From the NCBI GenBank assembly GCA_026709415.1, contig JAPOSZ010000030.1:1-64000 (forward strand): a DNA stretch of 64,000 nt. The letters run 5' to 3'. The position numbers and the translations under genes were made by a program. Positions 1 to 8,469 of the stretch are shown here, piece after piece. How positions within the stretch are numbered: position 1 is the first letter of the stretch; every line of letters starts with the position of its first letter. The notes below the pieces were generated by a model. The model was not told where the DNA came from. It did not search any database and was given only the letters and a program-made list of their open reading frames with translations. The DNA comes from Flavobacteriaceae bacterium (GTDB taxonomy: Bacteria > Bacteroidota > Bacteroidia > Flavobacteriales > Flavobacteriaceae).

Positions 1-1
1 A

Positions 2-301
2 GATATTATCACTAATCGCATTAAAAATCAATCCGTTAATCAATTAAATGATATTATCTATGAACGCATTGATAATCATCATTCATTTGTTCGAGAATAT
101 CATAAACCGTTGAAACATTATAATCGATATCACAATGTTTCCGTTATGACGAATCAAGAAACAGAAATTAAATTAAACGTAATAGATAAAATAGAAGGAA
201 AAGACAACCACTTTTATACTTATTACAAAGCACTGAATAAAGATCAGCTAATTTTTGATTCATCAAATTCAATAGAAACTGATTTATCTTCTTTCTTATA
301 G
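2..301 (+). CDS. C-terminal end of an unidentified protein (5' truncated), possibly the partner DNA methyltransferase
   Basis: An open frame runs from the window edge without a stop to a TAG at 299-301, about 99 residues. The visible part is charged and Asn/Tyr/His-rich, with no motif I can name. The gene converges on an MjaI-type restriction endonuclease and overlaps its 3' end by 58 bases. Type II endonucleases usually sit beside their methyltransferase, so a methylase C-terminus is the likeliest identity. That is inference from context only, since the catalytic part lies outside the window. An internal ATG at 110 is not needed as a start because the frame is open further upstream. Confidence 0.5.
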   Translation, partial: DIITNRIKNQSVNQLNDIIYERIDNHHSFVREYHKPLKHYNRYHNVSVMTNQETEIKLNVIDKIEGKDNHFYTYYKALNKDQLIFDSSNSIETDLSSFL

Positions 302-882
302 GTCACTAATAAATATTTTGTTCGGTATTTGTCCATGAGGACGTTATAACTCTCTCCATTTCTAGGTTTGATTTGTACTGGGACATCACCAATATATCCG
401 TCAATCCCATCTGATTCTTCTTCGGGAGTTGCTCTTCGATAACTTTTGTTATACTTCTTCGCAATCATTTGAAGCGCGATTCCTTGAATAACGATCCCCG
501 TATAAGATTTATAAATCACTAAATCTTCAACCCATTTCTCAATCATAGCCCTATCTATTTGTTGAATAGCAGCAACATAATTTTTTAAAATTGAAAATAT
601 TTTATCCGTTGCATTTTCTATAGAGTTAAGATATCTTTCAGTATACCATTTTTTCCAAGCTGAAATAGAATGATCCTCTTTTAACTGTAGAAACTCTGGA
701 ATTAAATCCGTCATTTGCCCAACAACACTTGATCTTGTTGCTTGAGCAGTATTACTAATTAAATTCATTAATTGAGTCGTGTATTTGGGGAAATTCAAAT
801 CCATATCCCAATTACGAATGTTATCATCTGTTTCAATAAAATATTGATAGATTTTCGATTTAGATATTTTTATCTTGGCCAT
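244..882 (-). CDS. MjaI-family type II restriction endonuclease
   Basis: 212 residues starting at ATG 882. The C-terminal half contains ATPEEESDGIDGYIGDVPVQ followed directly by IK. This matches the MjaI restriction endonuclease family (PF09568) and gives a plausible PD-(D/E)xK-type centre: Asp in GIDGY, then the QIK pair. The N-terminal 120 residues are helical. MjaI itself cuts CTAG, but specificity here cannot be read from sequence. The gene converges on the truncated plus-strand gene with a 58-base 3' overlap, which suggests a compact RM module continuing to the left of the window. The length looks complete and no frameshift is visible. Confidence 0.75.
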   Translation of the reverse strand: MAKIKISKSKIYQYFIETDDNIRNWDMDLNFPKYTTQLMNLISNTAQATRSSVVGQMTDLIPEFLQLKEDHSISAWKKWYTERYLNSIENATDKIFSILKNYVAAIQQIDRAMIEKWVEDLVIYKSYTGIVIQGIALQMIAKKYNKSYRRATPEEESDGIDGYIGDVPVQIKPRNGESYNVLMDKYRTKYLLVTYKKEDKSVSIEFDESKIS

Positions 883-995
883 TCAAGGAATTAAAAAGTT
901 GGGAATTATTGAACTGTAGGAAAAAATTTTTGTAGTATCCCTCGTTTTAAATACAAAAAGCAGTCTATGAATAATTACAAAATACAGGTTAAAAA

Positions 996-1676
996 TCAAG
1001 ATTCATCTTGGATTTCGGTTGTCATGGGAGGGTTATTAACTCGAGTAATGCGCTTACCAAAAACTAAAATCATCAATACCCCTGTGCTAATCGCTGTATC
1101 GGCGATATTAAATACATATTGAAAAAAGGTGTAGGATTCACCTCCCAAAAACGGAACCCATTGTGGCCAAACCCAAGTGACCAAGGGGAATTGTATAAAG
1201 TCTACCACATGTCCTAAAAAGAGTGGGGCATAACCTTGTTGGGGTAAAAATTCAGCGACTTGTCCATAGCTGTGTGAAAAAACAACGCCATAAAACACAG
1301 AATCGATTAAATTTCCAAGAGCTCCCGCAAAAATCAAAGCCACCGACCACTTTAATAAACGAGATTGCTTTTGGATTACTCTAAAAAATAACCATAATCC
1401 AATCCCCGTAATGACAATAATTCGAAAAAAAGTGAGAATTAATTTAGCCGTATCTTCATCACCAATCGGAATGATATCACTGACTCTTGTTCCAAGAGCC
1501 ATCCCTGGATTCTCAACAAATAACACTCTAAAAAATCCCCAATCAATAATCGACGGTGAGAGATAACTGCTGATGGGGTGATTGAGTTTGATATAAAATT
1601 TGAGAACCTGATCCAATAGCAAAACCCCCAAAATGACCAATACCACCCAATGAATGCTTACCTTTTTTAATATCAC
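996..1676 (-). CDS. lspA: lipoprotein signal peptidase (signal peptidase II)
   Basis: 226 residues with a GTG start. This inner-membrane aspartyl protease cleaves the signal peptide of diacylglyceryl-prolipoproteins before the lipobox Cys. Four hydrophobic helices are visible. The family signatures are ENPGMALG at 55-62, GNLIDS with catalytic Asp125, and FNIADTAIS with catalytic Asp183. It is somewhat longer than the roughly 160-residue proteobacterial enzymes because of an insertion between the two Asp motifs (about 128-175), common in Bacteroidetes. It is last in the ileS, dksA-like, lipoprotein, lspA cluster. Its substrates include the many lipoproteins elsewhere in the window. Confidence 0.95.
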   Translation of the reverse strand: MILKKVSIHWVVLVILGVLLLDQVLKFYIKLNHPISSYLSPSIIDWGFFRVLFVENPGMALGTRVSDIIPIGDEDTAKLILTFFRIIVITGIGLWLFFRVIQKQSRLLKWSVALIFAGALGNLIDSVFYGVVFSHSYGQVAEFLPQQGYAPLFLGHVVDFIQFPLVTWVWPQWVPFLGGESYTFFQYVFNIADTAISTGVLMILVFGKRITRVNNPPMTTEIQDES

Positions 1677-1720
1677 GTTAACTTTTCTTGTCAGGGGCTA
1701 AAAATAGAAACTTACAACTC

Positions 1721-2332
1721 TTAATGAAAGACATCTCCCCAAGAAGTCCCGATATCCAAATGGGATTCATACCCTGCATCATAATGAGTTGAAACCAATC
1801 CATGTTTGCTGAAAGCATTAACATTGATTAATTCATTGGATACACAAATATTGGCCTCTATGGATTCTATGGAACTCTTGAGTGTCATTGCTTCGAATGA
1901 GCAAAATCCAGATTTTAATTGAAGATGGATATGGTCAAGATCCCCTTTGATATTTACTTGGCAATGACCAACCATGATATGAAGATTCAATCCACTAGGA
2001 ACTATAAGTTTTGCTGTAGTGGCATATAGTTTATGAGCACTTAATTTATCACCGATAAATTCAAAATTTGGATTAGGTTTTTCATGAGCAATTAAGATAT
2101 CATTTGATTTATTAAATGTAATCGTACTTGCAGCTTGATACTCTCCAAAACGACCATAGGTCAATTCAATTTCAGTGGCAGCATCGGAACCCATGACTTC
2201 TAGTTGATGAACCCATGGCAAATGAAACTCTGCACGAGAGGTGTCATCGATAGAAATTTGCTTACTGAAGATGGACTGTCCAGATAATGAACATCCCATT
2301 CCCAAATAAATAAAAAGTAATGCTCTTTTTAT
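1721..2332 (-). CDS. putative lipoprotein of unknown function, probably starting at a rare ATA codon
   Basis: No family recognised. The mature part (about 190 residues) is beta-rich and polar, of the kind seen in surface or periplasmic beta-helix proteins. The only ATG, GTG or TTG start downstream of the in-frame stop is TTG at 2305, which cuts the signal peptide in half. Reading back to ATA at 2332 gives IKRALLFIYLGMGC, a textbook lipoprotein signal with basic n-region, hydrophobic core and Cys. That ATA overlaps the upstream dksA-like stop as ATAA, mirroring the ATGA overlap between ileS and dksA. I therefore place the start at 2332 (203 residues). The minimal alternative is 1721-2305. The neighbours suggest co-transcription with ileS and lspA. 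Confidence 0.6.
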   Translation of the reverse strand: MKRALLFIYLGMGCSLSGQSIFSKQISIDDTSRAEFHLPWVHQLEVMGSDAATEIELTYGRFGEYQAASTITFNKSNDILIAHEKPNPNFEFIGDKLSAHKLYATTAKLIVPSGLNLHIMVGHCQVNIKGDLDHIHLQLKSGFCSFEAMTLKSSIESIEANICVSNELINVNAFSKHGLVSTHYDAGYESHLDIGTSWGDVFH

Positions 2333-2715
2333 TTTTTTCTCTTTTTAGCTTCTATTGATAAAGTAGCATGCGGAACCAATAATAGCCTTTCTCGATTGAT
2401 CAATTTCCCAGTAGCTCTACAAACCCCATAGGTTTTATTTTCAATACGCACCAAGGCATTCTTTAAATCGCGTATAAATTTTTCTTGGCGTAATGCCAAT
2501 TGAGCATTAGCCTCCTTAGATAAAGTAGTAGAACCTTCTTCGTAGGCTTTAAAAGTAGGAGAAGTATCTTCCGTTCCATTATTGCTATCGTTCATGAAAG
2601 CCCTTTTAAGAAATTCCAGTTCTTTTTGAGCGTTCTGAATTTTGGTTTCAATCAATTCTTTGAACTCTTCTAATTCTTGATCAGAGTATTTCAATTTTGT
2701 TTCAATGGTACTCAT
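2329..2715 (-). CDS. TraR/DksA-family zinc-finger-like transcriptional regulator
   Basis: 128 residues from ATG 2715, overlapping the ileS stop by four bases (ATGA). There is an N-terminal coiled coil (about 10-95), then the DksA-type finger region YGVCRATGKLI and RERLLLVPHATLS. The finger keeps only one Cys (Cys99), so it probably binds no zinc. This degenerate finger is usual for Bacteroidetes members of the family. DksA/TraR proteins insert the coiled coil into the RNA polymerase secondary channel and modulate initiation, often with ppGpp. Position between ileS and lspA is conserved in flavobacteria. Family assignment is firm; the exact targets are unknown. Confidence 0.88.
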   Translation of the reverse strand: MSTIETKLKYSDQELEEFKELIETKIQNAQKELEFLKRAFMNDSNNGTEDTSPTFKAYEEGSTTLSKEANAQLALRQEKFIRDLKNALVRIENKTYGVCRATGKLINRERLLLVPHATLSIEAKKRKK

Positions 2716-5700
2716 AATGCAGTTCTTTTAATTATTAAATTAATTTCATATTGGTCAATTGAAATTTTGTGAGCATTTTGTAAACTAATTTCAAAACTTA
2801 ATTTTTTCGCAAGAGTTTCACTGACAATGTACTCATAATTTTGGTTAATGACCTCTTCTAAAAAATTGTTTTTTTCCAAATATATTTCAATTCTATCAGT
2901 GATTTCAAATTTTTGGGATTTTCGAAGATTTTGAACCCGATTAACAAATTCCCTCGCGATGCCTTCAAATTTTAATTGCTGATTTATTCTCATATCCAAA
3001 CTCAAGGTCATTCCATCATTTTGAATAACTTCCCAACCTTGAATATCTTTAAACTCTATGGTCACATCATCGAGTGTCACTTCAATTTGATTGCCATCGA
3101 TTTCCAAAAAAATAGATTCTTTGGACTCTAATTCTAAAATTTGATTTTGATTCAGTTGTTTGATTTGATGGGCGATTTTGGAAACTTGAGAACTATATTT
3201 TGGCCCAAGAGTTTTAAAATTCGGTTTTAATTCCTTTTCCAAAATGGGGTGATTTCCATCGATGAGTTCCACTTCTTTGACATTGATTTCTGCTTTAACT
3301 TGGTCAACAACCGAGTCAATTAATTGTTTATGGTCATGATCAACGATAGGAATCAATAGTTTTTGAAGTGGCTGACGCACTTTTATTTGATGTGCTTTTC
3401 TAAGGGATAGTGCTAAGGAAGTGATGGTTCTTGCTAAATTGATTTTCCTTTCTAATGTGTTATTAATAAATAATCGATTGGCTTTGGGAAAAGAATCAAG
3501 ATGTACCGATAATTTTTTACTTTTTTGATTGATGACCAAATCACGATAGAGACGATCCATATAGAATGGGGCAATGGGAGCACTTAGTTTGGCGATAGTA
3601 ATCAGACAGTGGTGTAATACACTGTAAGCCGATTGTTTGTCTTTGGTGAATTTATCTTTCCAAAATCTTCTTCTTGATAGTCTAACATACCAGTTGCTGA
3701 GTTTTTCCAATACAAAATCAGAGATGTCTCGAGCGGCTTTGGTGGGTTCATAATCCTCAAAATAATTATCAACACGCTCAATCAAAGAATTGAGTTCTGA
3801 AAGAATCCAAGCATCTAATTCGGTGATGTCTTTTTGATCGATATCACACGGCTCTCCTCGATAGCCATCAATATTGGCATAAATGACAAAAAAGGAATAA
3901 ATATTATAAAGCGTATGGAAAAACTTTTTTCTGATTTGATCAATTCCTTGAGCATTAAATCTGAAATCATCCCAGGGGTTGGCGTTGGAAATTAAATACC
4001 AACGCAAAGCGTCCGGTCCATAAGTCTCCAAAGTTTCGAATGGATCCACCGAATTTCCTAGTTTTTTGGCCATTTTTCGACCAAACTGGTCCAGAATTAA
4101 ACCATTGGAAACGACATTCTTATAGGTAACACTATCAAACACTAGGGCTCCGATAGCATGAAGAGTGTAAAACCATCCTCTGGTTTGATCAACCCCTTCG
4201 GCGATATAGTCAGCGGGATAAAATTCGCCATGGTCTATTTTACTTTTATTTTCGAATGGATAATGCCATTGAGCATAAGGCATGGATCCCGAATCAAACC
4301 ATACATCAATTAAATCTGATTCTCGATACATGGGTAACCCCTCTTCTGTCGAAAGAATAATTTGATCGACCACATGACTATGAAGATCTATCTTTTCATA
4401 ATTTTCTTTGGAATAGTCTCCTACTTTAAAATCAGCAAATGGATTAGAATCCATGAGTCCTCTTTTGATTGAAAATTCAATACCATCAATCAATTCAGAC
4501 ATAGAGCCTATGACTTTGGTTTCTTTGTGGTCTTTTGTTCGCCATATGGGCAGGGGAGTTCCCCAAAATCTCGATCTCGATAAATTCCAATCACTAGCAT
4601 TTGCCAACCAATGGGCAAAGCGTTTTTGGCCTGTTGCTTTCGGTTTCCAATTAATTTGTTGATTCAAGGCAACCATTTTTTCTCTAATAGAAGAAACGTT
4701 AATAAACCATGAATCTAACGGATAATAAAGTATGGGTTTGTCAGTCCGCCAACAATGAGGATAGGAGTGGGTATATTTTTCAACCCAAAAAGCTCGATTA
4801 TCCTGTTTTAAGACGATGGCTATTTCGGTATCGACCGATTTCTCGGGTTCTTCTCCCTCTTTGTAAAATTGATTTTTAACGAATTTCCCTGACAAAGAGC
4901 CCATTTGAGAAACAAAGCATCCTTTCAAATCCACTAAAGGAGTGAGTTCATTGTTTTGATCTCTAACCAAAAGTGCAGGAACAGAGGGGGACGCTTGTTG
5001 GGCCACTCTCATGTCATCAGCACCAAATGTTGGTGCGGTATGGACGATTCCTGATCCTTCTTGGGTTGTTACAAAATCGCCACGAATGATTCTGTATGCA
5101 TTTTCAGGGTTTTGAGCCGGTTCTGGTCCTTCTTTCCATATTTTATGATATCGAATATCCATTAAAAAATGCCCTTCAATTAAGTGTAGTTTTAAAAATG
5201 GAATGGCTTTTTTACTTGGTTTAAGGGCATCAAAATCTTCGATGTTTTGCACTTCTTGGTAGGGCTTTTTCAACAACTTCGTTTGTAAATCTGAAGCATA
5301 AACAATGCGTATTTTTTTGAAAGTATATTGATTATAAGTCAGGACAATACTGTATTGAGTGAAGTAATCAATTGCTAATGCGGTGTTAGAGGGTAAAGTC
5401 CAAGGAGTGGTCGTCCATGCTAAAAAATATAAGGATACAGAGTTTTTTAAATATTCGGGGAGGCTTTCATCCACCGCTTTAAATTGAGCTGTAATTGAAA
5501 TATCCTTAATGGGTTTGTATGCCTCGAGTTGATTTAGTTCATGACTTGATAAACCTGTGCCAGCCATGGGGGAGTACGGTTGAATCGTATAACTTTTATA
5601 AAGCAACCCTTTTTTGTAGATCTGTTGAAGCAACCACCAAACGGATTCGATATACTTTGGTTGATAGGTGATGTATGGCTTCTCCATATCGACCCAAAAT

Positions 5701-6119
5701 CCAATACGCTTCGTCAATTGGTTCCATGCATCGGTATACCGCATCACGGCTTTACGACATTCTTGATTGTATTGTTGAACAGAAATTTTTTGACCAATAT
5801 CTTCTTTGGTAATTCCTAATTGTTTTTCAACTCCCAATTCAATGGGTAAACCATGAGTATCCCAACCGGCTTTGCGTTCTACTTTGAATCCTTTTTGGGT
5901 TTTGTATCGGCAAAAAATATCTTTAATGGTCCGAGCCATCACATGATGAATACCTGGCATTCCATTGGCCGAAGGGGGACCTTCGTAAAACACATAGGAA
6001 GGAGAATCTTTCTTGGAATTGATGCTTTTTTGAAAGATCTTTTCCATGTCCCATGATTTCAACACCTGATTGGCGAACTCGCCGAGATCCAAATCATCAT
6101 ATTGAGGAAACCGAGACAT
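2712..6119 (-). CDS. ileS: isoleucyl-tRNA synthetase
   Basis: 1135 residues with ATG at 6119. This class I synthetase charges tRNA-Ile. The catalytic start has PPSANGMPGIHHVMART, with GIHH at 56-59 as the HIGH motif in its Bacteroidetes form, followed by AGWDTHGLP. The editing (CP1) domain lies in the middle, with TTTPWTLPSN. The second catalytic motif reads KMAKKLGN at about 682-689 instead of KMSKRLGN. WFDSGSMPYAQWHYPFE and an anticodon-binding C-terminal region follow. Length is normal for the long flavobacterial type. It is first gene of the operon leading to dksA-like and lspA. The Ser-to-Ala change in KMSKS is the only oddity. Confidence 0.97.
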   Translation of the reverse strand: MSRFPQYDDLDLGEFANQVLKSWDMEKIFQKSINSKKDSPSYVFYEGPPSANGMPGIHHVMARTIKDIFCRYKTQKGFKVERKAGWDTHGLPIELGVEKQLGITKEDIGQKISVQQYNQECRKAVMRYTDAWNQLTKRIGFWVDMEKPYITYQPKYIESVWWLLQQIYKKGLLYKSYTIQPYSPMAGTGLSSHELNQLEAYKPIKDISITAQFKAVDESLPEYLKNSVSLYFLAWTTTPWTLPSNTALAIDYFTQYSIVLTYNQYTFKKIRIVYASDLQTKLLKKPYQEVQNIEDFDALKPSKKAIPFLKLHLIEGHFLMDIRYHKIWKEGPEPAQNPENAYRIIRGDFVTTQEGSGIVHTAPTFGADDMRVAQQASPSVPALLVRDQNNELTPLVDLKGCFVSQMGSLSGKFVKNQFYKEGEEPEKSVDTEIAIVLKQDNRAFWVEKYTHSYPHCWRTDKPILYYPLDSWFINVSSIREKMVALNQQINWKPKATGQKRFAHWLANASDWNLSRSRFWGTPLPIWRTKDHKETKVIGSMSELIDGIEFSIKRGLMDSNPFADFKVGDYSKENYEKIDLHSHVVDQIILSTEEGLPMYRESDLIDVWFDSGSMPYAQWHYPFENKSKIDHGEFYPADYIAEGVDQTRGWFYTLHAIGALVFDSVTYKNVVSNGLILDQFGRKMAKKLGNSVDPFETLETYGPDALRWYLISNANPWDDFRFNAQGIDQIRKKFFHTLYNIYSFFVIYANIDGYRGEPCDIDQKDITELDAWILSELNSLIERVDNYFEDYEPTKAARDISDFVLEKLSNWYVRLSRRRFWKDKFTKDKQSAYSVLHHCLITIAKLSAPIAPFYMDRLYRDLVINQKSKKLSVHLDSFPKANRLFINNTLERKINLARTITSLALSLRKAHQIKVRQPLQKLLIPIVDHDHKQLIDSVVDQVKAEINVKEVELIDGNHPILEKELKPNFKTLGPKYSSQVSKIAHQIKQLNQNQILELESKESIFLEIDGNQIEVTLDDVTIEFKDIQGWEVIQNDGMTLSLDMRINQQLKFEGIAREFVNRVQNLRKSQKFEITDRIEIYLEKNNFLEEVINQNYEYIVSETLAKKLSFEISLQNAHKISIDQYEINLIIKRTAL

Positions 6120-6288
6120 TTTCTAAATTCAGGAATGCGAAAATAAGCAAACTCTTCACCCGATAATTTATTAAATCTCATCTTTATCAATAACTACCTA
6201 TTCATAAATTGACCCTACCATCATTTGCTTGGTTAGAGCTAAAAAAATACCAAAACGAATAGCATTTGCTCAGAATTTAAGAAGCATC

Positions 6289-6345
6289 AAAATCTTCCCA
6301 TCATTGAATTCTAAAAACCTCGGTCAAGTGATTTTTTAAAAACAA
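6289..6345 (+). repeat. diverged direct repeat, copy 1 (possible istA 5' remnant)
   Basis: About 57 bases starting aaaatcttcccatcatt and containing ggtcaagtgattttttaa. They align with 7338-7395, which has aaaatcttccatcacctg and ggtcaagcggttttagga. One frame of the second copy reads SPDSKTVVKRF, like the helix-turn-helix at the start of IS21-type IstA proteins. Both copies may therefore be remnants of IstA 5' ends. The match was found by eye and is imperfect. Confidence 0.4.
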
Positions 6346-6419
6346 TTGAAGAAAAACGGCCATTTCATACAAGTTGGGGCCAATACCACTTATGTGGTTG
6401 CCCTAACTTTTGGTGGCAT

Positions 6420-6764
6420 AACACTTTTTGCTGAAAGGCCTAAAGAATCGGAATTAATGAGCTTGGTGAAAAAAAGCTGATTACTCAATTAGTCACCGAT
6501 GAAGCGAGCCGATTAGGGAGAAATACCAAAGATGTCTTGAGCGTATTGAAAACGATTCAAGAACTTGGTATGGATTCAAGAAGTATCGATGGAAAAGAAA
6601 ATCCCTATCGGAAAGTGATGCTCACGATGATGAGTTGTTTGTTGTATGAAATAGAGCGGAAGGCTCTTTTAAAACGCACCAGTCAAGGCATACCAGCTTA
6701 TAATGAACAAGGTGGGGTACTCTTGGATGAGAAAGATAGAAACTATAGAAAAGTGTTTATCTAA
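6420..6764 (+). pseudogene. serine recombinase (resolvase/invertase) remnant
   Basis: Two frames must be joined. The first reads ERPKESELMSLVKKK near 6435-6475. After a one-base shift in an A-rich run the second reads DEASRLGRNTKDVL, then ENPYRKVMLTMMSCLLYEIE, then RKALLKRTSQGIPAYNEQGG. This is the order of a serine recombinase catalytic core: SRLGRN motif, then LTMM...E.E and R..R...G. The N-terminal catalytic Ser segment and the C-terminal DNA-binding part are missing, so the gene is dead. It sits beside IS21-like debris, marking old mobile DNA downstream of ileS. Confidence 0.7.
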
Positions 6765-6876
6765 ACCCAAAAAAACCTCAGTCTTTTGAGCAAAGAGAAA
6801 TCCTATCAAGGCATTCAGAATTGACTGCAAGGGAGTTCGACGACGATAAGAAAGTTGAGAGATTACATAGGATGAA

Positions 6877-6905
6877 TTTGGATTAATAAAATAATTTTAA
6901 TTTTG
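6877..6905 (+). promoter_or_regulatory. Bacteroidetes-type promoter, TTTG-N17-TAATTTTG
   Basis: TTTG at 6877-6880 and TAATTTTG at 6898-6905 are separated by 17 bases, fitting the -33/-7 consensus TTTG / TAnnTTTG of the Bacteroidetes primary sigma factor. The ATG of the downstream gene is at 6913, seven bases past the -7 box, so the transcript would be leaderless or nearly so. Confidence 0.6.
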
Positions 6906-6912
6906 CTCTGTC

Positions 6913-7203
6913 ATGGCACAGAACATAGATACAGATGTTATTGAAGTCGCTAGTTTGACTATTTTGACGTGGTTAAGTATTGAGTTTTATGGTATAATAG
7001 CGGGTGTAATTTTCGGGACCATATCATCTAGTTTTATCATTTGGAAATGGTCGGCAGGCAAAAAAGAGCACAAGAATACGCTGAAAATACAAGCTCTTCA
7101 AATTAAAAAACTACAAAAAGATTTGGGAGAAGATGCCGGACAGGAAACTGACGATGGCTCAGATGCCGACCAAAAATGCAACTCTAAGGATAAAAAAGAT
7201 TAG
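6913..7203 (+). CDS. small membrane protein of unknown function
   Basis: 96 residues from ATG 6913, preceded by a good promoter seven bases upstream. A hydrophobic segment covers about 15-47 (AGVIFGTISSSFIIWKW). It is followed by a basic then acidic, Lys/Asp/Gln-rich tail ending KCNSKDKKD, probably cytoplasmic and partly coiled coil (QALQIKKLQKDLGED). I do not recognise a family. It is flanked on both sides by decayed transposon genes, yet its own frame is intact, so it may be a cargo gene or a resident one. The strong promoter argues that it is expressed. Confidence 0.5.
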   Translation: MAQNIDTDVIEVASLTILTWLSIEFYGIIAGVIFGTISSSFIIWKWSAGKKEHKNTLKIQALQIKKLQKDLGEDAGQETDDGSDADQKCNSKDKKD

Positions 7204-7337
7204 GTCATTTTCCTAACTGGAATCTTACCCCTTTTAATTCCTCATCCCTAAAATATTTTGATTCTGTCATTATTTGTGTGAAAAGACTTAAAATAGCCTT
7301 GAAGTGAAAACCATTTTCTCTGAAAAAATAGAGTGAC

Positions 7338-7395
7338 AAAATCTTCCATCACCTGATTCCAAGACCGTGGTCAAGCGGTTTTAGGAAAGATCAAT
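7338..7395 (+). repeat. diverged direct repeat, copy 2 (possible istA 5' remnant)
   Basis: Aligns with 6289-6345. In one frame it reads SPDSKTVVKRF, resembling the 'S.KTV.R.L' helix-turn-helix at the start of IS21-family IstA. It lies upstream, in the same orientation, of the recognisable IstA catalytic remnant at about 7890-8210, which fits a single broken element. Confidence 0.4.
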
Positions 7396-7485
7396 AAGTA
7401 AAAAATGGATTTTAAATGTGTACTTCAGCGTAACTGAACCCCTTCCCTTGAGGATGACTTTCGAAATCATTTTTCTTTTTCCCCT

Positions 7486-8210
7486 GTGTCCAAGAAAAAT
7501 AAAACCATGGATTTCGAACATGGCATCATTAATCATCTGAGTAGTTCAAGATTCGTTCTATTGCTAGGGTGGCTTGTATGGCATGCCATACAAGCCGCTA
7601 TAAAAACAGAGAAAGAAAGGGCAGACATCTTCGAAGAACTCCGTTCGATGAACAATGTTGCCATCGAGTGTTTGTTCTTATCTCCTCAAGAGATCGACAC
7701 GTCTCGTTATGAGGCTTTGTTGGGTTATTTCGAAAAAATGATCAAAACCACCAAAAGGTGGGTTTTACGCATTGATGCCATCACAAGGAGTATGCCATAC
7801 GGTGGCAAAGCTCTACAGATATCCTTCATTAGTGGTTCTTTATGAAAAGATGTATGTTCCACTTGGTGTCTCGATGAAATTGCAATATCTGCTAAGGAGA
7901 GAAAATATACATGGACTTTGTGGACAAAAAGCTACTAATCACCGATAAGGTCACCGGTCAAAAAGAGGATGTGGCGTTGTTTTTGGCTATTCTTCTTTTC
8001 AGTCAATACACCTATGTCCAAGCTTGTCGGAGCTAACAACGATTGGATTTGATCCGCTGTTGTCAAGAGGCTTTGGTTTTTTATGAGAGGGCCCAAAATG
8101 ATGATTCCTGACCATCTCAAAGCAGCGGTGGATCAAGTCACCAAACATGGCTCTAGTCTATCGAGAATTCAAAGATTTTGCCAATCACTATCAGATGGTT
8201 GTTCAATAAG
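7486..8210 (+). pseudogene. IS21-family transposase IstA, multiply frameshifted remnant
   Basis: From about 7890 one frame reads GEKIYMDFVDKKLLITDKVT, then GQKEDVALFLAILLFSQYTY, then VQAC. This is the first catalytic Asp and SQYTYV region of IstA. A second frame at 8083 onward reads MRGPKMMIPDHLKAAVDQVT (IstA 'GGVPK.+VPDNLKSAV', second catalytic Asp). A third reads REFKDFANHYQMVV ('Y..FA.HYG'). At least three frame changes and in-frame stops separate them. A 119-codon frame at 7486-7845 (GTG start) carries SRYEALLGYFEKMIKTTKR, resembling the IstA linker 'LLPYFEKEL'. The IstB ATPase partner is absent. This is a dead element. Confidence 0.65.
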
Positions 8211-8469
8211 GTGTATCGTCAGACAGATAAATCAATGGCTCAGTTTGAGTGATATATACATTTGCGGCCTACAAGTGCTCAAAAGCTTTTTCAAAATAAG
8301 ACCAGCGAATAGCATCGGTCAGTCACCTGATGTGATGTTTTGGATGGAGGGTACTTTTAAATGTCGAGTCAAATCATGGGGACTGTTTTGGGATCACTTT
8401 TTTGATCCTTTCTACAAGGTTCGAACCCCATATACGCATTTCTTGGCTGATTTAAAAACCAATGTTGGG

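Noticed and set aside
2331..2347. ATA codon at 2332 dismissed in favour of TTG 2305 for the lipoprotein gene
   Set aside because: I rejected the TTG start rather than ATA because it truncates the signal peptide; recorded because standard gene callers would choose TTG.
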